NCBI RefSeq assembly: GCF_900188375.1 | Contig: NZ_FZOO01000005.1 | Span: forward strand, 1-64,000 | DNA from: Geodermatophilus pulveris | GTDB lineage: Bacteria > Actinomycetota > Actinomycetes > Mycobacteriales > Geodermatophilaceae | Reading direction: 5' to 3' | DNA length: 64,000 nt | Shown: positions 28,090 to 36,767 of the stretch, in pieces | How the letters are laid out: every line of letters starts with the position of its first letter | Position numbering within the stretch: position 1 is the first letter of the stretch | Notes under the pieces: model-generated | The model's database searches: none | What the model was told of the DNA's origin: nothing | The model's input: only the letters and a program-made list of their open reading frames with translations | Translations under genes and position numbers: made by a program

Positions 28090-28791
28090 ATGTCCCGTAC
28101 GACGCTCGTCCGCACCGCCGTGGTCGCCGGAGCCGCCGGGGCACTCGCCCTCACCGGCGCAGGCACCGCCGCCGCCGAGACCGAGGTCCCCGAGCCGGCC
28201 TCCTTCACCAGCGCCTTCACCGCGATGGCCACCCCGGACATGGTCGTCGACCCCGACGGGGCGGCGGCCCCGGGCGAGCCCGGTGCCACGGGCACGTTCA
28301 CCTACCGGATCAACTCCGACACCGAGGTGATCTGCTACGACATCCGGCTCGACGGCGTGACCCCGCCGTATCAGAGCCCCGCCAAGACGGCGACGCACAT
28401 CCACGAGGCCCCGGCCGGCCGCCCCGGCCCGCCGCGCATCGCGCTGCCCAACCCCGAGGACGACGGCAGCGGCCGGCTGGTGAGCGAGGGCTGCCTGCAG
28501 GGCCCGTTCACCACCGGGGTGGCTCCCAACGGCACGGACACCGGTGACGGCTTCACCCTCGACCAGATCGAGGCCGACCCGTCGGCCTTCTTCACCGACA
28601 CGCACACCTCGGCGTACGTCGCCGGCGCGGTGCGCGGCCAGCTCACGGCCGTGCCGGTGGGCGGCGTGGCGACCGGTGCCGGCGGCACCGCGGACGACGA
28701 CGGCGCGCCGGCCGGGCTGGCCGCGCTGGCCGGGGCCGCCGTCCTCGGCACCGCCGGTGCGGTGGCGCTGCGCCGGACCCGCCGGCAGTGA
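28090..28791 (+). CDS. Exported CHRD-domain protein with C-terminal membrane anchor
   Basis: The 233-residue protein has a signal peptide (MSRTTLVRTAVVAGAAGALA ... GTAAA). The CHRD domain includes TFTYRINSDTEVICYDIRL, THIHEAPAG and YVAGAVRGQL. The tail has one hydrophobic helix (GLAALAGAAVLGTAGAVAL) and ends RRTRRQ. CHRD proteins are extracellular and of poorly known function. The tail looks like a cell-wall sorting signal, yet no LPxTG or LAxTG pentapeptide precedes the helix. The sortase gene starts inside its stop codon (GTGA), so the pair is coupled. AGGAG lies 6 bp before the ATG. Confidence 0.8.
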   Translation: MSRTTLVRTAVVAGAAGALALTGAGTAAAETEVPEPASFTSAFTAMATPDMVVDPDGAAAPGEPGATGTFTYRINSDTEVICYDIRLDGVTPPYQSPAKTATHIHEAPAGRPGPPRIALPNPEDDGSGRLVSEGCLQGPFTTGVAPNGTDTGDGFTLDQIEADPSAFFTDTHTSAYVAGAVRGQLTAVPVGGVATGAGGTADDDGAPAGLAALAGAAVLGTAGAVALRRTRRQ

Positions 28792-29393
28792 CCGGTCGCG
28801 GGCCCCTGCGCACGCTCGCCGCGACCGCGGGGGCGCTCGTCGCCCTCTCCGGGTGCGCGGGCGCGGCGCAGGGGTCCGCGGCGCCAGAGCCGCCGCCCGT
28901 GACCCCGGCGGCGGCCGGCGCAGCCCCCGTCGTCGCCGACCCGCGGAGCAGTCCGGAGCCGACGGCGGTCGCCGTCCCGGCCATCGGTGTCTCCTCGCCG
29001 CTGCTCGCCCTCGGCGTGGCCGCGGACGGCTCCGCCGAGGTGCCGGAGGAGTACGAGCGGGCCGGGTGGTTCGACGGCGGCGGCCGGCCCGGGGCCCGCG
29101 GCCCGACCGTGCTGCTCGGCCACGTCGACTCCACCGACGGCCCCGCCGTCTTCTTCGACCTGCGCGAGCTGCGCCCCGGCGACCTCGTCGAGGTGACCGT
29201 CGCCGACGGCACCGTGGCCCGGTACGCCGTCGCCGGCACCGAGCGCTTCGCCAAGGACGCCTTCCCGACGGCAGCGGTCTTCGGCGCGACGGCCGACGAC
29301 GTGCTGCGGCTGGTCACCTGCAGCGGCGAGTTCGACCGCGGCGCCCGCAGCTACACCGACAACCTGGTCGTCACCGCGCAGCGCGTGGGGTGA
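28788..29393 (+). CDS. Class F-type sortase, lipoprotein-like
   Basis: The 201-residue transpeptidase has the catalytic His in LLGHVDS, Cys in LVTCSGEF and Arg in DRGARSYTDN. The N-terminus has a lipobox-like LSGC (about 19-22), so it may be lipid-anchored on the outer face of the membrane. Short actinobacterial sortases of this class often accompany an exported substrate gene, here the CHRD protein. It is convergent with the OYE gene (13 bp between stops). Confidence 0.85.
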   Translation: MTGRGPLRTLAATAGALVALSGCAGAAQGSAAPEPPPVTPAAAGAAPVVADPRSSPEPTAVAVPAIGVSSPLLALGVAADGSAEVPEEYERAGWFDGGGRPGARGPTVLLGHVDSTDGPAVFFDLRELRPGDLVEVTVADGTVARYAVAGTERFAKDAFPTAAVFGATADDVLRLVTCSGEFDRGARSYTDNLVVTAQRVG

Positions 29394-29406
29394 CCACCGT
29401 GGTGCC

Positions 29407-30495
29407 TCAGCCGGCGCGCAGGGTCGGGTAGTCGGTGTAGCCCTCGGCGCCCGGCGCGTAAAACAGGTGTGCCCTCGGCTCGTTCTCGGGCTGCTCGCCG
29501 GCCCACCGCTCCACCAGGTCGGGGTTGGCGATGGCGGCCCGGCCCACGGCGACGGCGTCGGCGTGCGCGGCGTCGATCAGCCGCACCGCCTCCTCGCGGG
29601 TGGTCACCGAGCCGAAGCCGCTGTTGGCGACCAGCGGCCCGCCGAAGCGCTCGCGCAGCTCCTGCACCAGCTCGCCGGCCGGCTCGGCGTGCAGCACCGA
29701 CAGGTAGGCCAGGCCCAGCGGGCGCAGGTGGTCCAGCAGCGCGCCGTAGGTGGCGCGGACGTCGTCCCGGTCGGTCTCGTAGGCGTCCTGGATGTCGTGC
29801 TCGGGGGAGATCCGCAGGCCGACCCGGCCGGCACCGACGGCCGCGGCCACCGCCGTCACCACCTGGACGACGAACCGCGCCCGGTTGGCCGGTGAGCCGC
29901 CGTACTCGTCGGCGCGCCGGTTGGACGCCGGGGACAGGAACTCGTGCAGCAGGTAGCCGTTGGCGCCGTGGATCTCCACGCCGTCCATCCCGGCGTCGAC
30001 CGCGCGCTTGGCCGCGGAGACGAAGTCCTGCAGCGTCTGGCGCGCCTCGTCGACGGTCAGCGCGTGCGGCACCGGGTAGGGCTGCTTGCCCCGCGACGTG
30101 CGGCCTTCGCCGTCGATGGCGAGGGCGCTGGGTGCCACGACCCGGCGCCCGCCGTTGACGTCGGGGTGGGTGACCCGGCCGCCGTGCATGACCTGCATGA
30201 CGATCCGGCCGCCCCGGGCGTGCACGGCGTCGGCCACCCGCCGCCAGCCGGCGGCCTGCTCGCCGGTGACGATGCCCGGCTGGCCGACGAACGCCTGACC
30301 CTCGCGGCTGGGGTAGGTGCCCTCGGTGACGATCAGCCCGAGGCCGGCACGCTGCCGGTAGTGCTCGACGACGAGGTCGCCGGGCACGCCGGACTCGCCG
30401 GAACGCATCCGGGTGAGCGGGGCCATGACGACGCGGTTGGCGAGCTCGAGGTCGCCCAGGATGACAGGGGAGAACAGGTCCACGCCCTGTTCCAT
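29407..30495 (-). CDS. Old yellow enzyme-type alkene reductase (NemA-like)
   Basis: The 362-residue FMN TIM-barrel oxidoreductase reduces activated C=C bonds with NAD(P)H. Motifs are RVVMAPLTRMRS, MQVMHGGRVTHP (normally LWHVGR), HGANGYLLHEFLSPASNRR, and ADAVAVGRAAIANPDLVERW. The W-to-M and V-to-M changes in the active-site strand are mild. It is single, between the sortase and the first regulator of the PKS region. No link to the PKS is evident apart from proximity. Confidence 0.88.
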   Translation of the reverse strand: MEQGVDLFSPVILGDLELANRVVMAPLTRMRSGESGVPGDLVVEHYRQRAGLGLIVTEGTYPSREGQAFVGQPGIVTGEQAAGWRRVADAVHARGGRIVMQVMHGGRVTHPDVNGGRRVVAPSALAIDGEGRTSRGKQPYPVPHALTVDEARQTLQDFVSAAKRAVDAGMDGVEIHGANGYLLHEFLSPASNRRADEYGGSPANRARFVVQVVTAVAAAVGAGRVGLRISPEHDIQDAYETDRDDVRATYGALLDHLRPLGLAYLSVLHAEPAGELVQELRERFGGPLVANSGFGSVTTREEAVRLIDAAHADAVAVGRAAIANPDLVERWAGEQPENEPRAHLFYAPGAEGYTDYPTLRAG

Positions 30496-30585
30496 CGCGG
30501 TGAGGGGCTAGACCATTCCGGCCCACCCCCGTCACCCCGCTCACAGGCAGGACGTCCCTGCCCGCACCGCTCGCAGCTCGCGGCC

Positions 30586-30602
30586 GGCCCCTGCAGGGGG
30601 CC
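30586..30602. terminator. Candidate terminator after the first regulator
   Basis: CCCCTGCAGGGG (30588-30599), flanked by GG and CC on the two sides, forms a GC-rich hairpin 1-2 bp after the stop of the regulator gene on the minus strand. There is no T-tract. Confidence 0.35.
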
Positions 30603-30603
30603 G

Positions 30604-31443
30604 CTAGGCGGCCGGCGACCGCTCCCGGGTCACCAGGATCGCCAGCTCCGTGCGCGACCGGATGCCCAGCCGGCGCATCGACGCGGTGAGGTGGCTCTTG
30701 ACCGTGGCCAGGCTGAGGAACAGCCGGCCGGCGATCTCTTCGTTGCTCAGCCCCTGGGCCACCAGCTCGGCGACCTCCCGCTGGCGGTCGGTCAGCCGGT
30801 CGAGCGGGCTCAGCACGGGGGCGGACACGGTCAGCGGGTCAGCGGTCAGGTGGCGCACCAGGTGGCTGGTGGCCGCCGGGTCCAGCGCCGCCCCGTTGCG
30901 GGCGAGCGCCCGCACGCCGTCCACCAGCCGCTGGGCACCCGACCGACGGGGCAGGAACCCGCGGACCCCCGCCCGGAGCATCTCCACCAGCTCGGGCTCG
31001 GAGTCCGTCTCGGGCTCGGCGAGCACGAGCACCGCGGTGTTGCGCTCACACAGCTCGCGCAGCAGCGGCAGGGCGTCGCCGGCGACCAGGCCCTGCCGGA
31101 CGACGACGACCACGCTGCCCTCCCCCTCGGCGGCCTCCAGGGCCTCGGGCAGGTGCGTGGTCTCGGCGACCACCGCCATGTCGGGTTCGGCCTCCAGCAC
31201 CACCCGCAGGCCGATGCGGAACACCTCGCGGTCCTCGCAGAGCAGCACGGTCACCAACGTCGTCGGCGTCCGGCAGGCGTGCGGCCGGAGCGGGACCGGC
31301 CCGCTTCGGCGAGGTGCGGGCACGGCTGTCGCCGTGCCGTGGTGCGTCGTCGATGTCATGTGTGTTCGTGCGGGTGTGCTGACCTCGTACTGGTCCATGT
31401 CGTCCCCCTGCAACCGGCCCGCGTGAACCGGCACCGTCGACAC
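30604..31443 (-). CDS. LuxR-type regulator with degenerate receiver domain (I)
   Basis: A NarL/FixJ-like protein of about 279 residues. The C-terminal HTH is clear (LTDRQREVAELVAQGLSNEE, then IAGRLFLSLATVKSHL). The receiver keeps the first acidic pair (LLCEDREVFRIGLR), but the strand that should present the phosphorylated Asp reads VVVVVRQGLVAGDAL, so no acceptor is present. Regulation is thus probably phosphate-independent, as in several antibiotic-cluster activators. GTG at 31443 has AAGGAG 8 bp upstream; ATG 31398 (AGGGGG upstream) is the alternative. It lies next to the second such regulator and the PKS operon. Confidence 0.8.
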   Translation of the reverse strand: MSTVPVHAGRLQGDDMDQYEVSTPARTHMTSTTHHGTATAVPAPRRSGPVPLRPHACRTPTTLVTVLLCEDREVFRIGLRVVLEAEPDMAVVAETTHLPEALEAAEGEGSVVVVVRQGLVAGDALPLLRELCERNTAVLVLAEPETDSEPELVEMLRAGVRGFLPRRSGAQRLVDGVRALARNGAALDPAATSHLVRHLTADPLTVSAPVLSPLDRLTDRQREVAELVAQGLSNEEIAGRLFLSLATVKSHLTASMRRLGIRSRTELAILVTRERSPAA

Positions 31444-31555
31444 GTGCCCGTCTCCTTCAGGCTGTAGTGACTCTAGCGTCACATTGGTGGTTGGCGCCCA
31501 GCAGGCTCCCAGAGAATTCCCAGGGACGTAACCACTCCCTGCGCGGCGGACCGGC

Positions 31556-32284
31556 TCAGTGGCCCGCCGGCCGGGCCCGGCCGTCGCCCGGCCGGGTGCT
31601 CCGGTGCACGTGGATCGCCAGCTGGGTCCGGTCGCGCAGGCCCAGCCGGCGCAGCGCCACCGTGATGTGCCCCTTGACCGTGGGCCGGCTGACCTCCAAC
31701 CGGGCCGCGATCTCCGCGTTGGTCAGTCCCTCGGCCACGAGCGCGGCCACCGCCTGCTGCCGGGCGGTCAGCGCGCCGTGCGGCGGCTGGTGGCCGTTGC
31801 CGTCGGACGACCGCGGACCGCGGTCCAGGCGGTGCAGCAGCTCCCCGGTGACGCTGGCGTCGAGGACGGTCTCGCCCCGCGCCACCGCCCGCACGCACTC
31901 GACCAGCCGCTCCGGGCTGACCGTCGTGTGCACGTAGCCGCGCGCGCCCGCCCGCAGCACCTCCACCAGGTCGCTGCCGGCGCCGGCCTCGCCCAGCAGC
32001 ACCACCCGGACCCCCATGGCGGTCAGCTCCCGCACGAGGTCCTGCAGCACCGGGCCCTGGCCGTCGAGCCCGACCAGGGTGACGTCGGGACGGACGGCGG
32101 CGGCCAGCGACAGCGCCTCCCCGACACCTCCGGCCTCGGCCACGACGGACAGGCCGGGGATGCGGCGCAGCACGGTGCGCAGACCGTGCCGCAGGACCTC
32201 GTGGTCGTCGCAGATCAGCACCCGGACCGGTGGACAGGAGCCGGAACCCACCGGGCCGTGGCCCGTGTCATCCGGTTCGTCCAT
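31556..32284 (-). CDS. LuxR-type regulator with degenerate receiver domain (II)
   Basis: The 242-residue NarL/FixJ-like regulator has a receiver with VLICDDHEVLRHGLR, but the phospho-acceptor strand reads PDVTLVGLDGQGP, with Gly in place of the Asp. The HTH is LTARQQAVAALVAEGLTNAE, then IAARLEVSRPTVKGHI. It is paralogous to the regulator just downstream. It is divergent from the PKS operon (383 bp between starts), the natural place for a pathway-specific regulator. Start ATG 32284. Confidence 0.85.
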   Translation of the reverse strand: MDEPDDTGHGPVGSGSCPPVRVLICDDHEVLRHGLRTVLRRIPGLSVVAEAGGVGEALSLAAAVRPDVTLVGLDGQGPVLQDLVRELTAMGVRVVLLGEAGAGSDLVEVLRAGARGYVHTTVSPERLVECVRAVARGETVLDASVTGELLHRLDRGPRSSDGNGHQPPHGALTARQQAVAALVAEGLTNAEIAARLEVSRPTVKGHITVALRRLGLRDRTQLAIHVHRSTRPGDGRARPAGH

Positions 32285-32667
32285 GGACCTGCTCCGCTCC
32301 TGACCCGGCCTCGGAGGTCACCGGGTCGTCCCGGAAGCTAGGCCCCCACCCGTCCCACCCGCCACACCCGTCTGCAAGGCACCGCGCCGGTGACCGGCGA
32401 GTTCATACCCGGGTAGGGGTCCGGTCCGCTCCGCGGCGGGGGGTCCTCCGCCCTCCGACCCGGGTGGACCCTCCTGCGGCAGGGGATGGATGCGCCCTCC
32501 GGTGGTGATGCCTGCCACCCCCGACGGTCGGGGCGCAGACCCCCCCGTCCCCGTGGACGTGCCCCCCGGATCGGACCTGCGGCCGATGCCCGGACCCGCC
32601 CCGCCGCCCTAGCGTCGGTGTCACCCCCCGAGCCCCCTCCGGGCCGCAGCGACGCTGGGAGTCCCCC
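32285..32667. promoter_or_regulatory. Divergent control region between regulator II and the PKS operon
   Basis: No gene is seen in these 383 bp. ACCCGGGT occurs twice (near 32408 and 32459). CTAGCGTC (32608-32615), followed by GTGTCAC, resembles the quasi-palindrome GTGACTCTAGCGTCAC before regulator I (31467-31482) and could be a shared operator. TAGCGT at 32609-32614 could serve as a -10 for the PKS message, but no good -35 is visible. Confidence 0.35.
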
Positions 32668-32994
32668 GTGCACCAGACCATGATCATCGCCAAGATGGCG
32701 CCGACCGACGCGGATGCCGTCGCCGCCGTCTTCGGCCGCTACGACGCCACCTCCATGCCCCACCAGATCGGGGTCCGGCAGCGGTCGCTGTACCGCTTCC
32801 ACGAGCTGTACGTGCACCTCATCGACTTCGACCGGCCCGCCGACGAGGCCATGAAGATCGCCCAGGCGCTGCCCGAGTTCCGCACCCACAGCGAGGACCT
32901 GCGGCCCTACATCGAGGCCTACGACCCCAACTGGCGTTCCCCGCGGGACGCGATGGCCAGCCGCTTCTACCACTGGACGTCGTCCGCGGAATGA
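32668..32994 (+). CDS. TcmI-family polyketide cyclase
   Basis: The 108-residue dimeric ferredoxin-like-barrel cyclase closes later rings of aromatic polyketides. Typical features are MHQTMIIAKMAPTDADAVA, HELYVHLIDF and the C-terminal SPRDAMASRFYHW. It is the first gene of the type II PKS operon. GTG at 32668 is preceded by GGGAG; an in-frame ATG 12 bp downstream is an alternative. The closest functional analogues are WhiE ORFVII and TcmI. Confidence 0.88.
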   Translation: MHQTMIIAKMAPTDADAVAAVFGRYDATSMPHQIGVRQRSLYRFHELYVHLIDFDRPADEAMKIAQALPEFRTHSEDLRPYIEAYDPNWRSPRDAMASRFYHWTSSAE

Positions 32995-33022
32995 GCGAGC
33001 TCCGGACGACTGGGAGGCCGTC

Positions 33023-34732
33023 ATGACACGTTCCCCGGTGACCACGGCTGCGGCCGTCCCCGCCGGCCCCGAGCAGGCCGGCTGGGTGTGCTGCCCCGAC
33101 TGCGGGTGGCTGCTGTACCGCAAGCGCCTGGACCGCAACCTGCACGTCTGCCCCGAGTGCGACCACCACCTGCGGCTGTCCGCGCGGGCCCGCATCGTCC
33201 TGCTCGCCGACCCGGGCAGCTTCAGCGAGGTCGCGTTCCAGCCCGGCGCGCCGGACCCGCTGACCTTCACCGACCTGCGCGAGTACCCCGAGCGGCTGGC
33301 CGAGGCCGAGCGCCGCTCCGGGGAGACCGAGGCCGTCGTGGTCGGCATCGCCCGCATCGGCGGCGCCGAGACGGTGGTCGCGGTCATGGACTTCGCCTTC
33401 CTCGGCGGCAGCATGGGCGTCGAGGTGGGCCGCCGGGTGAGCGGTGCCGCGGAGCTGGCCCTGGAGCGCGGGCTGCCCCTGGTCACCGTGTGCGCCAGCG
33501 GCGGTGCCCGCATGCAGGAGGGCGTGTTCTCCCTCTTCCAGATGGCCCGGGTCAGCCAGGCGTTCGGCCGGCTGCGCGAGGCCGGCCTGCTGTCGGTCTG
33601 CGTGCTCACCGACCCCACCTACGGCGGCGTGTCGGCGTCCTTCGCCACCCTCGCGTCGGTCCTGGTCGGCGAGCGCGGCGCGCACGTCGGCTTCGCCGGC
33701 CCCCGCGTGGTCCAGGAGACCATCCGCGCCGAGCTGCCCGCCGACTTCCAGACCGCCGAGTTCCTCCTCGCCCACGGCCTGGTCGACCGGGTGGAGACCC
33801 GCGCCGACCTGCGCCCGCTGCTCATCCGGCTGCTCGCCCTGCACGGCGCCGGCGCCACGCTCGAGGCGGCCACCGCCCGGGACGCCGGGGACACCGCGCC
33901 CGACGCGGGGGACGCCGACCCGTGGGACGTCGTCCAGAAGGCGCGCGACGTGGACCGGCCGACGACGCTGGACTACCTGCACACCGCCTTCGACGACTTC
34001 GTCGAGCTGCACGGCGACCGGGCCTTCGCCGACGACGCCGCCGTGGTCGGCGGGGTCGCCTCCATCGGCGGGCGCACCGTCGTGGTCATCGGCCAGGAGA
34101 AGGGGCACACGGTCCGCGAGCGGGTGGCCCGCAACTTCGGCATGCCGCACCCGGAGGGCTACCGCAAGGCGATGCGGCTGCTCGACCACGCCGAGATCTT
34201 CGGGCTGCCGGTCGTGACCCTCGTCGACACCCCCGGGGCGCACCCGGGCCCGGAGGCCGAGCAGCGCGGCCAGTCGCACGCGATCGCCGAGACGATCATG
34301 CGCAGCAGCCGGCTGCGGGTCCCGGTCGTCGCCGTGGTCACCGGCGAGGGCGGCAGCGGCGGCGCGCTGGCGCTGTGCACCTCCGACCGGCTGCTGGTGC
34401 TGGAGAACGCCTACCTGTCGGTGATCAGCCCCGAGGGCTGCGCGGCCATCCTGTGGCGGACGGCGGTGGCCGCACCGACCGCCGCCCGCGCGATGCGGCT
34501 GGGCGCGGCCCACCTGCGGGAGTCCGGCATCGCCACCTCGGTGGTGCCCGAGCCTCCGGGGGGCGCGCACACCGACCCCGGCGAGGCGGCCCGCCTGCTG
34601 CGCGCGGCCCTGATCCGCGAGCTCGAGGACGTCTGCCGGCTGGACGTGGCGACCCTGCTGGACACCCGCTCCCGGCGGCTGGACCGCATCGGCGGGGACA
34701 GCGGCCGGGTCCTGCAGCCGGTGGAGGGGTGA
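33023..34732 (+). CDS. accDA: Acetyl-CoA carboxylase carboxyltransferase, fused beta and alpha subunits
   Basis: The 569-residue protein joins AccD and AccA. The AccD half (about 1-285) has an N-terminal zinc ribbon C-x2-C-x15-C-x2-C (CCPDCGWL ... CPECDHH) and VCASGGARMQEG. The AccA half (about 300-569) has DDFVELHGDRAFADD, GQEKGHTVRERVARNFGMPH, VTLVDTPGAHPGPEAEQRGQ and TGEGGSGGALAL. It transfers CO2 from carboxybiotin to acetyl-CoA to make malonyl-CoA. Together with accB and accC just downstream it makes a complete, cluster-dedicated carboxylase that would raise malonyl-CoA for the PKS. Confidence 0.93.
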   Translation: MTRSPVTTAAAVPAGPEQAGWVCCPDCGWLLYRKRLDRNLHVCPECDHHLRLSARARIVLLADPGSFSEVAFQPGAPDPLTFTDLREYPERLAEAERRSGETEAVVVGIARIGGAETVVAVMDFAFLGGSMGVEVGRRVSGAAELALERGLPLVTVCASGGARMQEGVFSLFQMARVSQAFGRLREAGLLSVCVLTDPTYGGVSASFATLASVLVGERGAHVGFAGPRVVQETIRAELPADFQTAEFLLAHGLVDRVETRADLRPLLIRLLALHGAGATLEAATARDAGDTAPDAGDADPWDVVQKARDVDRPTTLDYLHTAFDDFVELHGDRAFADDAAVVGGVASIGGRTVVVIGQEKGHTVRERVARNFGMPHPEGYRKAMRLLDHAEIFGLPVVTLVDTPGAHPGPEAEQRGQSHAIAETIMRSSRLRVPVVAVVTGEGGSGGALALCTSDRLLVLENAYLSVISPEGCAAILWRTAVAAPTAARAMRLGAAHLRESGIATSVVPEPPGGAHTDPGEAARLLRAALIRELEDVCRLDVATLLDTRSRRLDRIGGDSGRVLQPVEG

Positions 34733-35250
34733 CCGTGTCCCCGAGCGAGCTCTCCCCGCGGATGAGCGCCACTCCCGCCCCGGAGCCGGCCGACGAGGCC
34801 CGCGCCCTGCGCGAGGAGGTCGTGAAGCTGGCCTACAGCCTGCCCGGCGGGCTGCGCCGGCTGACCGTGCGCGACGGCGACCGGGCCATCGAGGTCGAGT
34901 GGGCCGCCGAGGTCGCGGGAACCGCGGCACCCCCGGCGGCGCCAGGGACCACCACGGCCCGGGACCTCCCCGAGGCGGCACCGGACGCGGACGAGGGGAC
35001 GACCGCCGTCCGTTCCCCCCTCGTCGGCACCTTCTACGCCGCGCCCTCCCCCGGTGCGGACCCGTTCGTCCGCGTCGGTGACGAGGTCGAGCCCGGCCAG
35101 ACCGTCGGGATCGTCGAGGCGATGAAGCTGATGAACCCGATCCTGGCCGACGAGGCGGGGGTGGTGGCCGACGTCCTCGTCGGTGACGCCGAGTCCGTCG
35201 AGTACGACCAGGTCATCATGCGGCTGAGGCCGTCGGGGCGGGCCCGGTGA
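34729..35250 (+). CDS. accB: Biotin carboxyl carrier protein of acetyl-CoA carboxylase
   Basis: The 173-residue BCCP has an N-terminal helix for subunit contact (REEVVKLAYSLPGG), an Ala/Pro/Thr linker and the biotinyl domain from about residue 90 (RSPLVGTFYAAPSPGADPFV). The biotinylated Lys lies in EAMKLMNPI. The GTG start overlaps the accDA stop; GTG at 34735 is nearly as likely. It shuttles carboxybiotin between the AccC and AccDA proteins of this operon. Confidence 0.9.
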   Translation: MTVSPSELSPRMSATPAPEPADEARALREEVVKLAYSLPGGLRRLTVRDGDRAIEVEWAAEVAGTAAPPAAPGTTTARDLPEAAPDADEGTTAVRSPLVGTFYAAPSPGADPFVRVGDEVEPGQTVGIVEAMKLMNPILADEAGVVADVLVGDAESVEYDQVIMRLRPSGRAR

Positions 35251-36767
35251 TCGGCCGCCTGCTCATCGCCAACCGCGGTGAGATCGCCGTCCGGGTCGCC
35301 CGCGCCTGCCGCGAGCTCGGCATCGAGGTCGTCGCCGTCTACTCGACCCCCGACCGGCACTCCGCGGTGGTCGACCTGGCCGACGAGGCCGTGCACATCG
35401 GGCCGGCCGCCGCGCGGCGCAGCTACCTGCACGTGGCCAACGTCGTCGAGGCGGCGTTGCGCACCGGGGCGGACGCGATCCACCCGGGGTACGGCTTCCT
35501 CTCGGAGGACCCGGACTTCGCCGAGATCTGCGCCGCCGAGGGGCTGACCTTCGTCGGCCCGCCGCCGGCGGTGATGCAGCAGATGGGCAACAAGGCGACC
35601 GCGCGCCGGCTCATGGCCGAGGCGGGGCTGCCCCTGCTGCCCGGTGTCGTCGAGCCGGTGGGCACCGTCGACGAGGCGCGCTCCATCGCCGCCCGGATCG
35701 GCTACCCGGTGATCATCAAGGCGGCCGCCGGCGGCGGCGGGCGCGGGATGACCGTGGTCCGCGACCCCGCCGACCTGGCCGAGGCGTTCACCAGCACCCG
35801 GGCCACCGCCCGTGCGGTGTTCCGTGACCCGGCCGTCTACGTCGAGCGGCACCTCGCCGGCGCGCGGCACGTGGAGGTGCAGGTCCTCTGCGACACGCAC
35901 GGCAACGGCGTGTCCCTGGGCGAGCGGGACTGCTCGCTGCAGCGGCGGCACCAGAAGCTGCTGGAGGAGGGGCCGGCCGGCCACCTCACCCCCGAGCAGC
36001 GCGCCGAGCTGGGCCGGCTGGCCGTCCACGGCGCCCTGTCGGTCGGCTACACCGGCGCCGGGACGATGGAGTTCCTCGTCGACGGCTCCGGGTCGGCGTA
36101 CTTCATGGAGATGAACGCCCGGATCCAGGTCGAGCACCCGGTCACCGAGCTGCTCACCGGCGTGGACCTGGTCCGGGAGCAGATCCTGGTCGCCGCCGGC
36201 CGGCGCCTGCAGCTGCGCCAGGAGGACGTCGTCCCGCGGGGCGCGGCCATCGAGTGCCGGATCAACGCCGAGGACCCCACCCGCGGGTTCGCCCCGGCGC
36301 CCGGCCGACTCGACGTGCTGCAGGTGCCCGACGGCCCCTGGACCCGCTTCGACACCGGCTACCGGCAGGGCGACACGGTCAGCCCGGACTACGACTCGCT
36401 GCTCGGCAAGCTCGTCGTCTGGGCCCCCGACCGGGAGCAGGCCATCCGCCGGATGGACCGCGCCCTGGCCGAGCTGCGGGTCGAGGGCCCCGGGGTGCAC
36501 ACCACCGTCGCCCTGCACCGGGCCCTGCTGCGCGACCCCGACGTCACCGCCGACCGGCACGACGTGCAGTTCCTCGACCGCGCGCTGCCCGGCGTGCTCG
36601 CCCGGGCCGCCGCGCTCGCCGACGCCCCGGCCGCCGGCCTCCCCGCCGCCGCCCGCGGCTCGCTGTCCCTCGTCCAGACCCCGGCCACGGACCCGCGGCC
36701 GGAGAACACCACACCGGAAGGACCCGAACCGTGCCCGACACGACCTTCACTCTCAGCGACCTCATGA
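35247..36767 (+). CDS. accC: Biotin carboxylase
   Basis: The 506-residue ATP-grasp enzyme carboxylates biotin on AccB. Visible motifs are LIANRGEIAVRVARACRELG, HPGYGFLSE, KAAAGGGGRGM (ATP loop), EVQVLCDTHGN, RDCSLQRRHQK, MEMNARIQVEHPVTE and INAEDPTRGFAPAPG. The C-terminus runs about 50 residues beyond the usual bacterial AccC end, in Pro/Ala-rich sequence. Its last 37 bases overlap the ACP gene in another frame. GTG start overlaps the accB stop. Confidence 0.93.
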   Translation: MIGRLLIANRGEIAVRVARACRELGIEVVAVYSTPDRHSAVVDLADEAVHIGPAAARRSYLHVANVVEAALRTGADAIHPGYGFLSEDPDFAEICAAEGLTFVGPPPAVMQQMGNKATARRLMAEAGLPLLPGVVEPVGTVDEARSIAARIGYPVIIKAAAGGGGRGMTVVRDPADLAEAFTSTRATARAVFRDPAVYVERHLAGARHVEVQVLCDTHGNGVSLGERDCSLQRRHQKLLEEGPAGHLTPEQRAELGRLAVHGALSVGYTGAGTMEFLVDGSGSAYFMEMNARIQVEHPVTELLTGVDLVREQILVAAGRRLQLRQEDVVPRGAAIECRINAEDPTRGFAPAPGRLDVLQVPDGPWTRFDTGYRQGDTVSPDYDSLLGKLVVWAPDREQAIRRMDRALAELRVEGPGVHTTVALHRALLRDPDVTADRHDVQFLDRALPGVLARAAALADAPAAGLPAAARGSLSLVQTPATDPRPENTTPEGPEPCPTRPSLSATS

